DNA of 64,000 nt from Centropus unirufus (GCA_013397695.1 VYZI01000074.1:2701654-2765653), one strand, 5' to 3'; positions 1-13,499 are shown, counted from the first letter of the stretch. Made by a program: numbers and translations. The notes: generated by a model from the sequence alone, not told the origin.

Positions 1-3000
1 GGTCTGGTCTTTCAGATTTTGTGAGAACTGACAAATTTGGTCAAGGGTGAGATTTTGCAAATGCTGTTAAAAACGCAGCTTTTCATGTGGCAACATGTTC
101 TTTTATACTGGAACACATCCTAAATTTTCACACATGTGCAGGAAGTGAAATCACACCTTTTTATGGCAGAAACAGCTTAGCACAGTGAAATGACAGCTTT
201 TCCCTATAAAAAATGCCTTTATTTTTTGTGGAAACCAGTAAATTACTTCAGGCAAAACCACAAAGTGCTTCATCAGCAGCACAATGGTTTTTAAAGCAGC
301 TCTGCCATGGAAAGAGCTTCAGGAAGATGGAGATGAGGGGACAACACCACTGGATGCATCAGCCTTGCAGCCCAAATATGCTGTATGAGGATTGAGTGCT
401 TTTTCAGAAGATTTTTAATTTAATGGTGTCTTCTAAGTCTTCCTTTTCCCTCCTTCCCTATCTTCAAAGTCTATTATTTCCTCTCCTTTGATCCTGAAAT
501 TTCATCCCATGGTATTTTTAACTCTTCCTGCCCCCACCACGCTGACTCCCATCCTCGATCCCCTCCACATGTGGCTGCCCATCCATTCCAGCTGCCTCAC
601 CCTGCCACTGAGGCAAGCCAAGGGCCATGCAGGTTGTAGATATAACTGGAGCTCTCTGTCATGATTTGGTGGTACCTGCATGTCCTGAGTTAAAGACATC
701 CTGGTGTGTCCTGGCCAGCAGGACATTTGATACCCCTGCTCTCACAATTTTACTGCCTTCAGTGGGAAAAAGTCCTGCAGTATTGGGAGGACCAAACCAA
801 TTATGTTTGGCTGGGAAATTAATCCTGTAGAGTTTGTAGCTGGATATACAAGTAGGATAAATAAAATATATTTCTAAGTTTGCTTCTTTATGGGACAGGA
901 GTTGCAGTGACATGAGATGGGTTGCCATGATTTGCTCTGCTCTCTCCCAAGCTACACCATTTTTAAATGTAATTTCCCTTTCCTCTCCCTCTGCTTTGAC
1001 ATCAGTGTGTTCTTCTCTTCCTTTAGACCATGGAGGAACCTGTAGATTTGGAGGAAATTTACCATTGCCAGTCATAGGGGAGCTCAAGGCAGACTCTGGG
1101 AAGCCCTCCAGGTACTTTCAGCATGGGGGTACTTGGCAAGGGTCAAAAAGAATTACTGCATGCCCTCAATGTGATGCAGAGTAATACCAGTTTCTGTGCT
1201 GTCACTGAGGGCCTAAACTGTGGCACAGAAGCATCAGGAGGAGAAACATAATTTGCAGTAGCTGAAATACAAAAGTAAATCAGTAAGTAATATGCAAAAT
1301 GCGTGTGTGCTCTGCTCTCCATGTGCAGGTACACCAATGAGTGTGGGAAAGGGTTCAAGTGAAAAAGGTGTTTCTACAAGTTTCTGGCCAGGTTGTATGT
1401 GCTGGAGCTGAACTGCCTGCTTGTTGAAGGACAGATTTTAAACCCGCCTGTAAGTGCAATAACCAGCTTTCTAACCACACACATCCCACACCTACGTTTT
1501 TGTGTTCTCCAGCTTTCATGTTGGTCAAATAAAAAGCATCAGCACCACATCTACTTGTTTGCATTGAGGACCAATATGTTTTCTTTGCACTTTAAATACT
1601 GTTTAGAGCTCTCTTTATGAGCTTCAATTAGGAGTTTGCTATGGAGGGCTTATTAGAACGGTTTTATTGGTACTTTAACACATTTTCTTTGTTAAAAGCT
1701 AGTTTAGAAGCTAGTTTAAGAAGCTTGTAAATGGGAGCCACAGTAAGCTGTCTGTTCCACTGACGAACTTGTATCAACAGGCCTCCCAGAGGGTTCCTCA
1801 ATTCGCCTGGTCCACCCCTGTGTGAGCATCCATGCTGAGCCCCAGCATGTGCCAGGCTCTCAGGAAACGTAGTTGTGTGGGGACATAAGTGAATAAATAC
1901 TAATCCCGGGAAAAAAAAATAACCCCCAAAGTGGAAGCTTTACATTTGATATAAACTTAAGATGTATGAGACATCCAGTCAATTTGGTATCCAGAGTAAT
2001 CAGGTCAATAAAGCACAAAGAGGTCATCCGAACTGGTTTCACCAGCAGAAGCAGAGATCATGGCTGGGAGTGAAGAAACTCTCCTGATACAAAGGTTTTC
2101 TGTCCGGCACGCATGTTGGAGAAAGCCACAGCATTGGCCCCCTTCTTTCCTGGGTGTGACCAAAGGAAAGCCTACCTCTGGTACCTCTCGAGAATTCACT
2201 CTTCAGTGGATATGTCTGAGAGGACCTCATCCATGGACAAGGCATAGTGGTGAGCACCTGAGGGGCCACGTCCATCCTCATGTCCCATGTATGGCTGCTG
2301 GCATCTGGAGCAGAAACAATGTGTGCTGGCTTCTGTTTTCTCTAGCAGTGAGGTTCTTACTTTGAAGGCACCTAGAGGTGAGTTGTAGCTAATGAGGAAT
2401 CGCATCTGGGAATAGGGAAAGCTGCTGCAACAGATGAAGCACTGTGAAGGTCTGCCCAACAGTGCTGCTCACCATGAGGGGCACCTACAGCTTCACTCAG
2501 GTGGCAGGAAAATTTAAACTAATTTAGGTTTTGGATTCCTCCTCACATGCTGTAGCTTTTTCCAGATGGGGCGACTCCATTCTCACCAGTTCCCCATCAG
2601 CTCCCCAGCAGGGTACCCCTTGCAGCTGGACTCCTAGCTGGGCAGCTGCCCCGTCAAACACCTGTGGCTACTACATTGACGTGGATGCCATCTTTCAGCC
2701 CAAAAGGCTCCATCAATCCTTTACACTCCTCTTTCTGCAAATGCCTGCAAAGCCCATGCCTGCAGGAGATCCACTGCAGAAACCTTGGCTGACTGTTGAG
2801 GCGAGTTTAGGAGTAGGTGGAATTATCTCCTCTGGATCCCTCAGGGAGTGCAACAGAGTATCTAAACTTATTTATTAGCCAAATTTATATTTTCCTAGCA
2901 AAAGTATGTAGCTAAATATTTTCTTCAGGCCTTTTCCTTTTCTCTCCTCCTCTTCTTGGCTCCTTTTTTTCCCTCCTAAACCTACAGTACATCATTCACA

Positions 3001-5481
3001 ATGACTTAAATAGTGAAAACTGTCTACAGTTTATCTAAGGATCAAACAGCTGTTGTCTTCACAGGCCTTTTTTACTAATATAAATTAATGTTTTCCAACT
3101 TATTTCCTACATTTCTGCTGGGAAGAACAACCCTTCCCAGAAGCGTTCTTTGGCAGATAGTAAAATAATTTGAGTAGCTGATACATGATCTCATTTTTTT
3201 CTGGACAGATTACAAATTGGAGATTGGCTAAAAGTGGATGAAAACAATAAGTATTTTAATCTTGCAGTGATTTCATGTGCCTAAATGCTTCAGCTGCCTA
3301 CACTTTCCAAGCTATGAGCTGCATCCTTAAGCACTTAAACTGTCTCTAATTACAGAGGATATTGTGGCCCAGACCTACTGTAATGGAAGAGGGAGTGGGT
3401 TGTTTCCATTTGTATGTCACTACAGAGGTCTTTGAGCATTAACTACTTGCCTGACCAGTGTTTCTCTGATGAAGTGTTTAAAAAATATCAACGTTCAAGT
3501 CATACTCCAGCCCAACGTGCACAGAAATAAGTCGTTTTTGACATACCCGGACTGCTCCTTCTCTGCATCTGGAACCTGCACAGTGAGTCTGAAGGTAGAG
3601 ACCCAAAACTGCTGCTTTAGAAATGTTCTAATATTATCTTCCAGGAAGAGTTTTTCTGCTTTAAATTGCTTTCAACAGTGTTACGGAGAGTCAGTTCCTC
3701 TAAAAGATTGATGTTGAGCCTGAGATCATTTCTGGGTTTATTCATATGAGTTTTACAATCTACATGTATGGCACAGAGTCTTTTGCCACTTGATGTAGGT
3801 GCTCTCAAATCTCGTGTTGATCCTGCATAGGTATGGCAGTGACACGTGAACCAGCCCACCTCCACACATCAACATTTATAAACCAAGTAATTGTGCACGT
3901 CTCTTCCACTGAGAGCTGAAGATCTCTGTGATTTGCACCCAAGGAAGAGAGGGATGTGCATCAGAGGCACAGCAGATGGAAGAGAAATAGACTCTCAACA
4001 CCAACGATTTCCACTTACTTGGTATAAATATGTTGTCTATAAGGAGTCTTTTTATGTTAAGTACTGTTTTCCTTAATAGCCCTTGCTTTTTCAGTGCTCT
4101 TCTCTAGCCAAGACAGGAATGATAAAAAACTAGGAATCTAGTCTCCTCTGCATCTTGAATTGCATTCCAGTATAATTCTTTTAAATCCTGGAGCAGGTAG
4201 TTCACTTTGCTTCTGTGGTGCTTGGTAAGCAGTGTATATGAAATGATAAGTTGATGGGAAAACTTTCAGAGAACTCTTGGAGCCTTGCACCAGATCTCCA
4301 CTCTATCCAACCGTGGCAAGGACTATGTGTGATAATGAAATATTGGGAAGATTGCCCACCTCCTTCTCAAAAACAACTGAATGGAAGATCCTGCTCAGTT
4401 ATAGCAGGCTCCAACCATGAGGCACTGGCACTTGTGGCAGGTCCGTAACATCTGTGAACTAAACCCAGGGTGGACGTGATGCACGCCCTGACTATCAGTG
4501 CACTGCAGTAATTAAAGCTGGGGTGACTTCCTTAAATCTGTACCACTTTGCACCTTGGTTCCATTTTCTTTGTTTTTATTTTATATAACAGTCTCTGTTT
4601 TCCTACTTACCTCCTTGATGGCTTTCTTCCTTCAAGAGGACTTTTCATGTTGTAAGAGACACCTTGTATTAGGGTGACCTTCACAAAACTGATTTCTTGG
4701 CGCCTCAATCTCTGCCTTTAGGCCTTGTACAATAGCTTCAAGCTAGTGGGCAGGTTTTCATCAGTATCTTTAATCAGGTTTCAAGACACTATAAAAACGC
4801 AAAAAAAAAATCATAAAAATGCCTTTTGTCTCAAACACATACCTTAGCACTAAGGGATGTATCCCTAAATATTTCCTCAGGAAAAATTAATGAAGCAAAT
4901 TAAAAAAAAATTCTTTCAAGCTGTTCCAAACAAAGTCATTTCACAGCCTTTTATCATGCTTCCTTGCCGTTTGGGAAATTTATTTAAGTTATTAAAAAAT
5001 TCCCTAAAATTCTCAGCTGAAAAGTTGGCTTCTGTTTTTTCTACAAAGCTAACTCACCTGATTTGTCAGAACAGCTCGAAAATGAAGTGCTAACTGGTGG
5101 GTTTTATTGAAAGGAAACCAAGTGGAACAACATATGTATTTTCTTAGGAAACTAAAAAGCTCACAGTCCTGTGGTGTTCCTTGGGGTAAATTCTTTGTTA
5201 TGAATTACAACCTGCTTACTGATGAGTTGTTAATAAAAAGTAGACCTGCTGGGCCATTATTTTTTTCCACACAGTATACCCAGTTTAGCTTTTTTTTTAA
5301 CATTTTCATTAATGCACCGAGTGTGAATAAATCTGTTTCCAATTTGTAATTGTTTTCCCTTCATCTGGACATTAATTTATTGCCAAATCTAACACTCTTC
5401 TATTTTTAATATCCCTCCAAACAGAAGAGCTATTTTAAAATGAAAGGAAGAGATTAGATGAATGCAGGATACTGGGAAGTA
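1..5481. other. Unique noncoding DNA, no gene recognised
   Basis: No gene, RNA or clear transposon is visible here. The longest frame is on the minus strand (659-1087, about 142 codons). It opens on TTG rather than ATG and shows no domain, repeat or signal peptide. A short stretch near 1332-1352 on the plus strand reads ECGKGFK, which resembles a C2H2 zinc-finger linker, but a stop follows at once and no Cys2-His2 spacing exists. Scattered A and T runs (for example near 4801 and 4900) are ordinary for AT-rich intergenic DNA. Confidence 0.6.
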
Positions 5482-5617
5482 TCTTTCTTTTTTCTTTCTC
5501 TCTTTCTTTATTTTGTTTGTCTTTCCTCTTTCTTTTTTTTTTTTCTCTCCCCCCTTCCTTATTTTGCTCTTTCACTTCCTCATTCTCTATTTCCTTCTTT
5601 CTCTTTTTCTCTCCTAG
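5482..5617 (+). repeat. Long polypyrimidine (CT/T) tract
   Basis: About 135 bases of nearly uninterrupted C and T on the plus strand, with T-runs, CTTT and TTCC units and only a few purines. It ends in CTCCTAG, so it formally resembles a very long splice-acceptor tract, but nothing downstream looks like an exon. Mirror-like purine/pyrimidine tracts of this kind can adopt triplex (H-DNA) structure; that is an inference. The overlapping reading frames on both strands, rich in Phe/Leu/Ser or in Lys/Glu, are products of the biased composition and not genes. Confidence 0.85.
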
Positions 5618-5810
5618 AACATACTCCAGGGTCCAGGACCACAAGAAAGGGGCACTACGGCTCTCCTGGGGCCCCACCATGTTTAGAAACAACAGTCGCC
5701 AGCTGGACTCATACCTAGTTGACAAAATGGCCTGAAAGAAACACTGGAATCAAAGTAGAAACAGATGGTAACCTGAGGTGGCAGTACAACTTCATTTAAT
5801 ATGGGATGGC

Positions 5811-5844
5811 TTTTTATTTATTTGATTTATTTGTTTATTTTATA
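5811..5844 (+). repeat. Degenerate (TTTA)n microsatellite
   Basis: A short imperfect run of TTTA units with TTTG and GATT variants, directly readable in the sequence. It is ordinary low-complexity DNA. Confidence 0.7.
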
Positions 5845-8800
5845 GCTAAGCCTCTCTTTGCCTGGGTGAGCCTCTTTCCTCACTCATTACTGCATGGTAA
5901 TCCGGGCAATAGCAGCAAATCTCATTTGCTGAAGAAAATGAAGGGATTAAGTAGAAGGCAGTGAAATGCCAGCATGTTTCAATGGATATTATTAGAGAGT
6001 GACTCTTGCTGTTTTGCTTCAACACATTTGAATGTATTCACATGAACTGGGAGCGTGAGTCCAAACACTAAGATTTTTTGCTCCCCCAAGATCCTTGAGC
6101 TTGGTTTTGGGGAGCAAATAGCCACCAGTAGCCTTCAGGCTCCCTTGCAGGCTGGGGAAAGGAGGAGCTGACCTGTTTTGCCCCTTTCAGAAAGGTACAG
6201 GTTTTCCAGGGTGGAGGGCAGACAGAAGTTGGTACCATTCAGGGCACCTGGGCTGATACCAGTCCTGGCTAAGTTTCAGGTTTTACCAAGCAGACACTGC
6301 CTGGGCTATTGGACTCAGCCCTGCTGGAAAAGCCAGGCGACCTCTGATGCTTCTGATGTTATTTCATAACATATTAAACACAGTCAGAAGATGGGTGAAA
6401 GCATCAAAATAGATAACCATCTGTGTGGTGTTTGCAGAGCAATTACACCCAGTACCATTGTCAGATGTGCTTTTGTGATGGATTGCATGTGCTTATCCTA
6501 AAGCTCCTGGCAGCAGTTGCAGGTACTTTTCACTACTCAGATAGCAGTATGGTAGAACAGGCTAGATAACATCAAAAAAAGAGAGAGAAAGGAAAAAGAA
6601 ACAAGCGTTCCCCCTACTCCCATGCCAATATTCAATTTCCTGCTGTGGGGACACTCGCCCATCATTGTCCATGGTGTGGGGAGCACTGAGGAGACAGCAC
6701 ATTGCAGAGAGCACTTGCAGAGTTTCTTTGTCTTAAATGCTCTTGACAGGAACTTCTGTGCTTCCTCTGCTCCCCCAAAGATGCTGGTTTTCTCACTGTG
6801 TGGACTGTGGTCTTTGGCAAGCCAGAGAAACTGATGCAGACGCATTTTATATGTAATTTTTATTTTTTTTTTTTTAACCTCAGTTAATTCTTCCCTTTTG
6901 CCCTGGGTTGTAGGACTTATGTCCGGAAACAATAGGAGCCTAGCACCTTCCCATATGATCTCTTTCTTCGTTTTAGCTGCTTGTAAAATCCTATCTTGGT
7001 CCCTTGAGTCCTAAGGAGTAATAAGTGCATTGCCTCCACAATTGCCTATTCCATCTGGGACTCTCATTGGGATTCAGTCCACACATTCAGTTCAGGTGGG
7101 ATCTTCAGAAAAATCAATAACCAACATGTCTGGCAGCACTTTACTGCATGGTATCTGTGTCCTGCTTCCTGGCTGGGACTCTCAAAATATTGATGTTCTG
7201 TTGAATTGGGTTTTTTCCAATGTTTCCAGCCATCTCTGTTACTCTCTGATTCTTTTTTCCAGTTGTCTGTAATCTATCTCCCATGATCTGCATAGAGATG
7301 ACCATTTTTCCCTGCTTCCCTGTTTCCCCTCTAACTGAGACCCTGCAGTTTGAATTACAGCCTTAGGTGTTATTAATTGATGCCACTACTTTGAAAAGCT
7401 GAAGGTGACGGCAACCTCCCACTTCTAACCTCTGCTTCTGTTGGTTTGCTCCTGCCTTAGGCTTTTGGCAGAGTGATCCTGGGGGTAGGCGCATGGCAAT
7501 GATGTGAGCCATGCTCCACTGCCAGTAGTGTCAGCTGGGAAGAGGGGATATGGGAGACATTGCAGATGGTAATCCCCACGGCTTCTCTAGGCTCAGGTTT
7601 ATACGGAAGCACAGAAACAGGGTTGTAGTGTCACCCACAGTTACTAAGCCAGCTGTAAGGTCGCTTGCTTGGGTATGGGTAACAGCCTGCCTGAGGCAGC
7701 ATGGAGCTGTAAAACAGCACAATCTGTAAAACTGTTGAAGTACCTGGATCTGGTCCACACCGAGCTTTTGGATACTGCTGCTAGGTTAGGTTGAGGGCTG
7801 ATAATGTAAATCTATGTGGCTGCAGCTAATGCAATGAGCTGCTGTTCTGCCATTTCCCCGGGGAAAGGAGCAGAGCTCTGTGCGGGAGCAAAAAAAAAAA
7901 GCTCTTTTCACCCCATTCACGTGAATTCAGCCATTTGTACCTAGGGAAATATCATTTTTGTTTTAGTGCAGTGCAAGTGAGGAACAAGTTTATAAATGCC
8001 TGATTTTGAGCCACACTGGCCATCCCCACCTCTTGCTAATGGACAAATAATGTAGCCTGGTCAGTGCTGCTGAAGAAATCAAGCCTCAGCTGATGTTTTT
8101 AAGAACACAAAGGTAATACCTGGAGAAGTGTTGGCAACATAAACCCCGAGTCCCTTGCCAGTGGGACAACTGGGAGGCCTTTTTTTCCCCTCTGTGGAAG
8201 CATCTTCCTTGAGCAACCACTTATAAAGCTTTGCCAGTGTTGAGAATTATTTGATTTGGAGTTATTATTCATTTTGCTGAGGCTGGTCCTAACTCAGTGC
8301 TTCCAATTGTTTTTGCAGAAAGCTTTTGGTCTGTGCAATGGAGAGTTGCCATCTTTGATTATGTAGAGATCCTACTTTGTAAGGAAGGTTGTTGATTACT
8401 CTAATTTTCAGTTTCCACTATCATCACACTTATTTCTCTTTGAGGGTTATTGAGTGAGTATTGGGGTCCTATGGAGACTTAGGGACCACTTGTCTCTTAT
8501 GTAACTCTCACCACAAACAGTGATAAATGATTGCACTTTTGCAATTGTGCTGCCAAAAGCTGACATAATTTCAGTTGTAGACATGCCATTGCCACCAATC
8601 AAAATAAGCACAACCAGTTTTAACTTGGTGTTTTCCATTATTCAAATGTCAAAGAAAGCTTTCTAAGCTGACCACTAGAGAGAGAGCAGCTTTCAAGACC
8701 TGTGGAGAAGGTGCATGAGTTGGCTTTGGAACACCTGAATTCTGTCATCTAACAGCAGAGCTTCTCTTCCATACAAAGAGAGGAAGCCTTTTTAATGCAG

Positions 8801-9545
8801 CATCAGTGTAAATTCTTGGAAGACATCTTGAAATTTAGAATTATCTATAATTTTATGCAGGTTTACACTATATCAGGATTCTGAACAAAAGGAACCCTTC
8901 TTTTTTAAAAAAACTTGGATTTGGTTTGGTTGTTTTACAAAGTATTTGTAGCTGACCATAATGCTCTTCACTAACAAGAGAATGTATTTCTTCCTTAGAA
9001 ACACCTCTTTCCCAGCTTTTAGAATAAAACAATATGTTAAAATTAGAAAGATATGTTTAGGAAAAAAGTTTAAATGGATATTGAGGTCTAGCCTAACTCC
9101 ATCACAGGTTAAAACAGATAATATAGTACCCACAAATATTTTCCCATTGTCTACCTAAATTCACAAAAGAGCTCTGTTATGTGTGTTGATAACTTCATAC
9201 TGAGGAAATTTTGTTCTCCCTGATATTCAATTGAAATACTCATTACTATTTTTTTCTAGTACCTCTCCCAGTGCTCAAAGAGAAGAATTAGGCACACTAT
9301 CTTTTTAACTTTTGGGGGTACTTAGGCTGTCCTTATGGTTCCATTTGTGAGGTCTGACACAAAGAAATCCCAGGACTTATCCTACAGCTCAGGAATCAAA
9401 AGTGGGAGGGGAGAGGCAGAAAGAGGGTTTTTGAACATGTTCTAGCCTGTCACAGTGAGACAAGGCACAACAAAATAGCTTCACTGTACGAGTGAACTCG
9501 CGTTCAAATATAGACATTTTCTTACCCTTAGTTGGAAAATGTTAG
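5845..9545. other. Unique noncoding DNA, no gene recognised
   Basis: Nothing here can be assigned to a gene or repeat family. Frames are short (up to about 131 codons at 6537-6932, minus strand) and lack recognisable motifs. That frame runs over a T10-plus run near 6865, so part of its Lys-rich translation is compositional. A10 near 7891 and other mononucleotide runs are present. Confidence 0.55.
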
Positions 9546-9905
9546 TGTGCACCAGCTAACAATTTTTTGTCTGTGAAGCAGTTTTTAGCTAATGAAAGCA
9601 TCACTGGACTTGACCTCCCACCATATTCACCAGACCTGACTCCCTCTTCCCAAAGATCAAGTTGGTGGTCAAAGGAACCAATTTTTGTCTGTAGATGATG
9701 TGAAGGAAAAACAATGGAGTTCCTCAACAGCCTTTCAGAAAAATTATGTGCAAAACTGCTTTGAACGTTGGCAGGATCGCATGCAGCTCCGTGTCAGCAC
9801 AGAAAATAAATATTTTGAAGGTAATCACGGTTGATTTTCTTAATTTGTTAAATAAAAAAAGCTACAGGAACAGCCTCATTTTTTTTTTGCATCAGACATC
9901 ATATG
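9546..9905 (+). mobile_element. Mariner-family DNA transposon, 3' transposase remnant
   Basis: Two plus-strand frames join into the C-terminal part of a mariner transposase. The first reads CAPANNFLSVKQFLANESI, then LPPYSPDLTPS, matching the family's HDNAPAH...PHPPYSPDLAP block that carries the second and third catalytic acidic residues. The Asp before the NAPAH-like motif is not preserved; the Asp of YSPDL is. After a one-base frame change the sequence continues through FLSVDDVKEK and NCFERWQDRMQLRVSTENKY plus FEG, the usual tail (FE.W..R...C....G.YFEG). About 70 bases later an A/T-rich segment with a T10 run ahead of GCATCAGACAT resembles a mariner 3' end. The 5' half is absent or unrecognisable, so the copy is dead. 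Avian genomes are known to carry mariners; I cannot name the subfamily. Confidence 0.8.
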
Positions 9906-12900
9906 ATTAGTTCTTAGAACTAGGAAGCAGTGAAGTAGTGGTGCTGTAATGAGCTCCAGTTTAGTAGATTCAGAATAGAAGACTTATCATAAAGCCTATT
10001 GCTAAAAAAATTCTGAGTCAAAGGCAAAAAACTGTATGATTATTACATTTGCTATAAGTTAAAATGAAATTCTTTCAAATGATCTGAATATCAAAACACA
10101 GCTTGTCTGGATACATTACAGGGAAAAAGTACATCAGGAACACAATATTAAACTTTGAAGACTTTCTCCTTATTTGTCCTGTGACTAATGTTAAAGGAAA
10201 AATACATGAAGGATAAAAGAAAAAAGAAACTTTTATTACTTTATTTCTTTAGTGCCATAGTTGACCATTGAAAATCCAGGGCACTTTGTGTTTTGCAAAT
10301 AAGTCACCGGGAGAAAGTTCTGCTTGAAGAGCTGTGTAAGTAGCTTTATTATGTTTATTTTTAGGCAGATTTCCTGTAAGCATATGCTTAAGTATCAGCA
10401 GAATCCAAAATCATCAATGCAGTTTTTTATCACACCCACCTCCTGTATGCTGACCCATGCCCTGTGACCCATTATACATTTGTCAGCCTTCCAAAGCTCT
10501 GATTCATGAAATTGCTATGAACTGCATGCATTTACATCATGTGATATTTAGCAGGAATAAATTCCCTGGGATGAAGGTATTTTAGGCATTTTGTTTTTTT
10601 TCAAATAAATATCTATATATCTATGTCTATCTTATGGTCAGACTGCACTTAATGAATCTGATCTTGTTTCATCTCAGGAGCAAAGATGTTTTAGACTGGT
10701 TAACAAAGAAACTTGGCAGTGGCCAAGTATGAGAATTTGATGATTATAAAACTGTAGAAACTGAGTGGAAACACTGCTTTAGGCCCCGTCATCACTGCAG
10801 AACAGATGGACAGGAAATTTTTCTTATGCTGATACTGAAAATTCGGGTCTTACACCTGCCTTTGCGGTGGATTTCTTGTATGACTAAGACAAAATAATTC
10901 AGAAAAACATTTTTGAAGACAATTGCAGCACCAGGGCACCAAATTGTTCGTGAAAGCCAAAGGGAGTAAGAGAGCAAGTTTGAGCCCCTGTGCTGCCATT
11001 TCGTGTCACAGCATTCCACCCCCAAGGTGGTTATAATTCTTGTAATCTCTCAAGCAATTTTTTCTTTTTATAGCACAGACAATTTTGGAAGGAGTTAGCC
11101 GACCAGCCAGGAATGGCTGGAAATTCAAGATTTTCACTTTGTGTGACAATACAGTATGTCAAAATAGATTTCATTCTCGCTGAAAGGAAAAATCTGTGTC
11201 TCATGGAGAAGAAACTTCTGGCAACTTTTTCACTTCAGGAATGTCAAGATAATTTCTTCTGACTTCTAAAAAAGTAAATGGAGTGGCCAGCTACCCCAAC
11301 ACAACTTCCTCCATAGAGGTTGTCATGGAGCCTGAGCAATCTGGATGATTTGGACTCCAAGGGGGATTATTTCCTTCTTGATCTAAAAGGAATTGGAACA
11401 GACCTGAGGTAGTTGTTCTTGTCAAAGGTATTTACATGTATTTACACAGTTGAACAGGTCTGTTGGAAAACCAACCCAAACCTTACTTTTTAACTTGCAT
11501 GTCTCCAGAAAACATCTCCACGCCGGCTGACAGTTTGTCTCTGCTCTTACATTGCTTAAATTGCTCTCTAGGTATGAAATGCTCCTGGCTTAAAGAGCTT
11601 CTCAGGATGACAACAGAGCTGCACTAAGACATAGAAAGGAGCCAGCCGATCTGCAATAGTTGACTCCCTGGTGCTTGCTCCAATAGCTTTATGGATGATT
11701 TTTAACCTCAACAGTATAGTTAGTTCTTTGTTGGACCTCAGGGAGCCTAAGCACTTTGTATCCGCTATCTTTGTCAAAATTGCTGGGAATTTATGATTTG
11801 CAAAAGATAAATTCAAAACAGTGGACACAAAGTAGCTCCTCAAAGTGTCTATGTTAAGTGACAGAGTTGTCACTGGAGAAGCTTATTCAGTGCAATTCAT
11901 TTCTAAGTAATTTAAAATTGACCCCAAAATTATGCACTGAAATATTATGAGAACAAATTATGGAGAGTCCTTTTGCAATAGGTCCTACACACTGAATGGT
12001 AGTGGAAAATTGTACCTGTACAGCTGCTTACCCCTAGCTTTTGAGACAAGAGTAGAAAATAGGGCTGGAGTGGAACATGAAAGTCTTCCAATCCATTCTT
12101 CTTCCATGAGAAAGGAGCTACTTTCTTCAGGCATCATTGTTAGTTGTTTACCCAGCTTCTCCTTAGGAGCCTTCAGCCATGGAGCCTTCCTGAAGGCAAT
12201 GTATCCCGGTGCCTTCAAATAAGTTTTTCTAACGTCTAAACGAAAAATTCTTGGTTGCATACTGTGCTCATTATTCCTAACCCTAAATACCTAGGTGATG
12301 GAGACAGGGGATTCTCTTCCTCATTGAAGTCACCTTTTATGAATTTGGAGACTTATTATCCAGGTTTATAGTAGGAAATTAAATGTGCTGGGGATCAATC
12401 TCTGGCACTGGGTCATCTGGCATGCAGCAGCCTTGATCTATTCTGGCAACCTCCTTTAACCTCTAATGCAGTCTGTTCACATTAAATCTGTCAGCTGGTA
12501 ACATTGCTGGGTTGTATCCCAGGCACTTTCCCTGGCAGCTTCCCAGGAGAAAGCCAGTCAATCCAGAGTAAACCACAGTAGCCATCTCACTTCAGTCTCC
12601 CCTACTCTTCATCAAAGTGTTATGTTAATCTTCTCTCATAGGCCACATTTTCAATATCTCCCTTCATAAATATTGCTGTGTGGTCTTATTCCAATTCACC
12701 CACCAGACCCCAGCCTGGCCCATTCTGTCAGGAGCAAAGTTCCTCTGTCTTGAGAGCAAAGTCCTAATCATGGAAGCCACTATTGTCTCTGTCTTCATTG
12801 CAGTAGCAAGATGTTGTTGACCCGTGTTCAGTTATGATCTGCTAGAAACACAAGACCTTCCCTATAGAACTTACTTGTCCAGGTGATTATTCCTGGCTAA

Positions 12901-12949
12901 GTGTAACATGTAGGCAGCAATCCTAAGTGAAGCACATCATATGTCATTG
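9906..12949. other. Unique noncoding DNA, no gene recognised
   Basis: AT-rich sequence without a recognisable gene or repeat family. A perfect 14-bp palindrome (TAAGCATATGCTTA) lies at 10377-10390. Frames of up to about 101 codons on the minus strand (11568-11873) show no domain. The antiparallel frames around 11947-12260 overlap each other and are not convincing. Confidence 0.55.
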
Positions 12950-13350
12950 TCATAGAATTATAGAATCATTAAGGTTGGAAAAGACTTCTAAGGTTTTCAA
13001 GTCCAATTGTCAGCACAACAACAGCCTGCCTACTAAAGCATGTCCCAGAGTGCCGCATCTACAAGTCTGAACACCTCAAGAGAAGGTGATTCCACCACTT
13101 TCCTGGGCAGCCTATTCTAATGCTTTATTACTCTTTCAATAAATATTTTTTTTCTAATATCCAGTCTAAATCTTCTTTGGCACAACTTGAGGCCATTCCT
13201 TACTCTCCTCTTGCTTTTTACTTGGGAGAAGACACCAACACCCACCTTGCTACAACCTTCTTTCAGGTAGTTTTAGAGAGCAATAAGGTCTCCCCCAAGA
13301 CTCCTCCAGACTAAACAACCCCAGTTCCATCAGACCATTTCTCCCATGTG
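12950..13350 (-). mobile_element. CR1 LINE, 5'-truncated 3' end
   Basis: Minus-strand copy of the 3' end of a CR1 retrotransposon. Read on the minus strand, the ORF2 C-terminus is clear: RRFRLDIRKKIFIERVIKH, one stop where Trp is expected, then NRLPRKVVESPSLEVF and VDAALWDML followed by the natural stop. The short 3' untranslated part ends in tandem ATTCTATA/ATTCTATGA octamers at the 12950 side. The upstream (higher-coordinate) end fades near 13350 after GGGGTTGTTTAGTC, so this is a typical severe 5' truncation. Several substitutions and stops show it is old and inactive. Confidence 0.93.
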
Positions 13351-13499
13351 TTCTTACACATATTTCTGTCCTGCAGGTTCTCCCACATTGATGTTACAAA
13401 AATCTTCAATACAAGACATCCTGATCACTAATGAACATACAAACGTTGATAAACTCAGGACAGCCTCTTAAAGAATACCATTTTCACAATAAGTTGATG

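Noticed and set aside
659..1087. 142-codon minus-strand frame
   Set aside because: Opens on TTG, with no domain or exon-like signals.
1332..1352. ECGKGFK resembling a C2H2 zinc-finger linker
   Set aside because: A stop codon follows immediately and no Cys/His pairs occur at finger spacing on either side.
5435..5725. Overlapping Phe/Leu-rich and Lys/Glu-rich frames
   Set aside because: Direct translation of the polypyrimidine tract; compositional.
12268..12292. CCTAACCCTAAATACC as interstitial telomere repeat
   Set aside because: Only about two imperfect units, well within chance.
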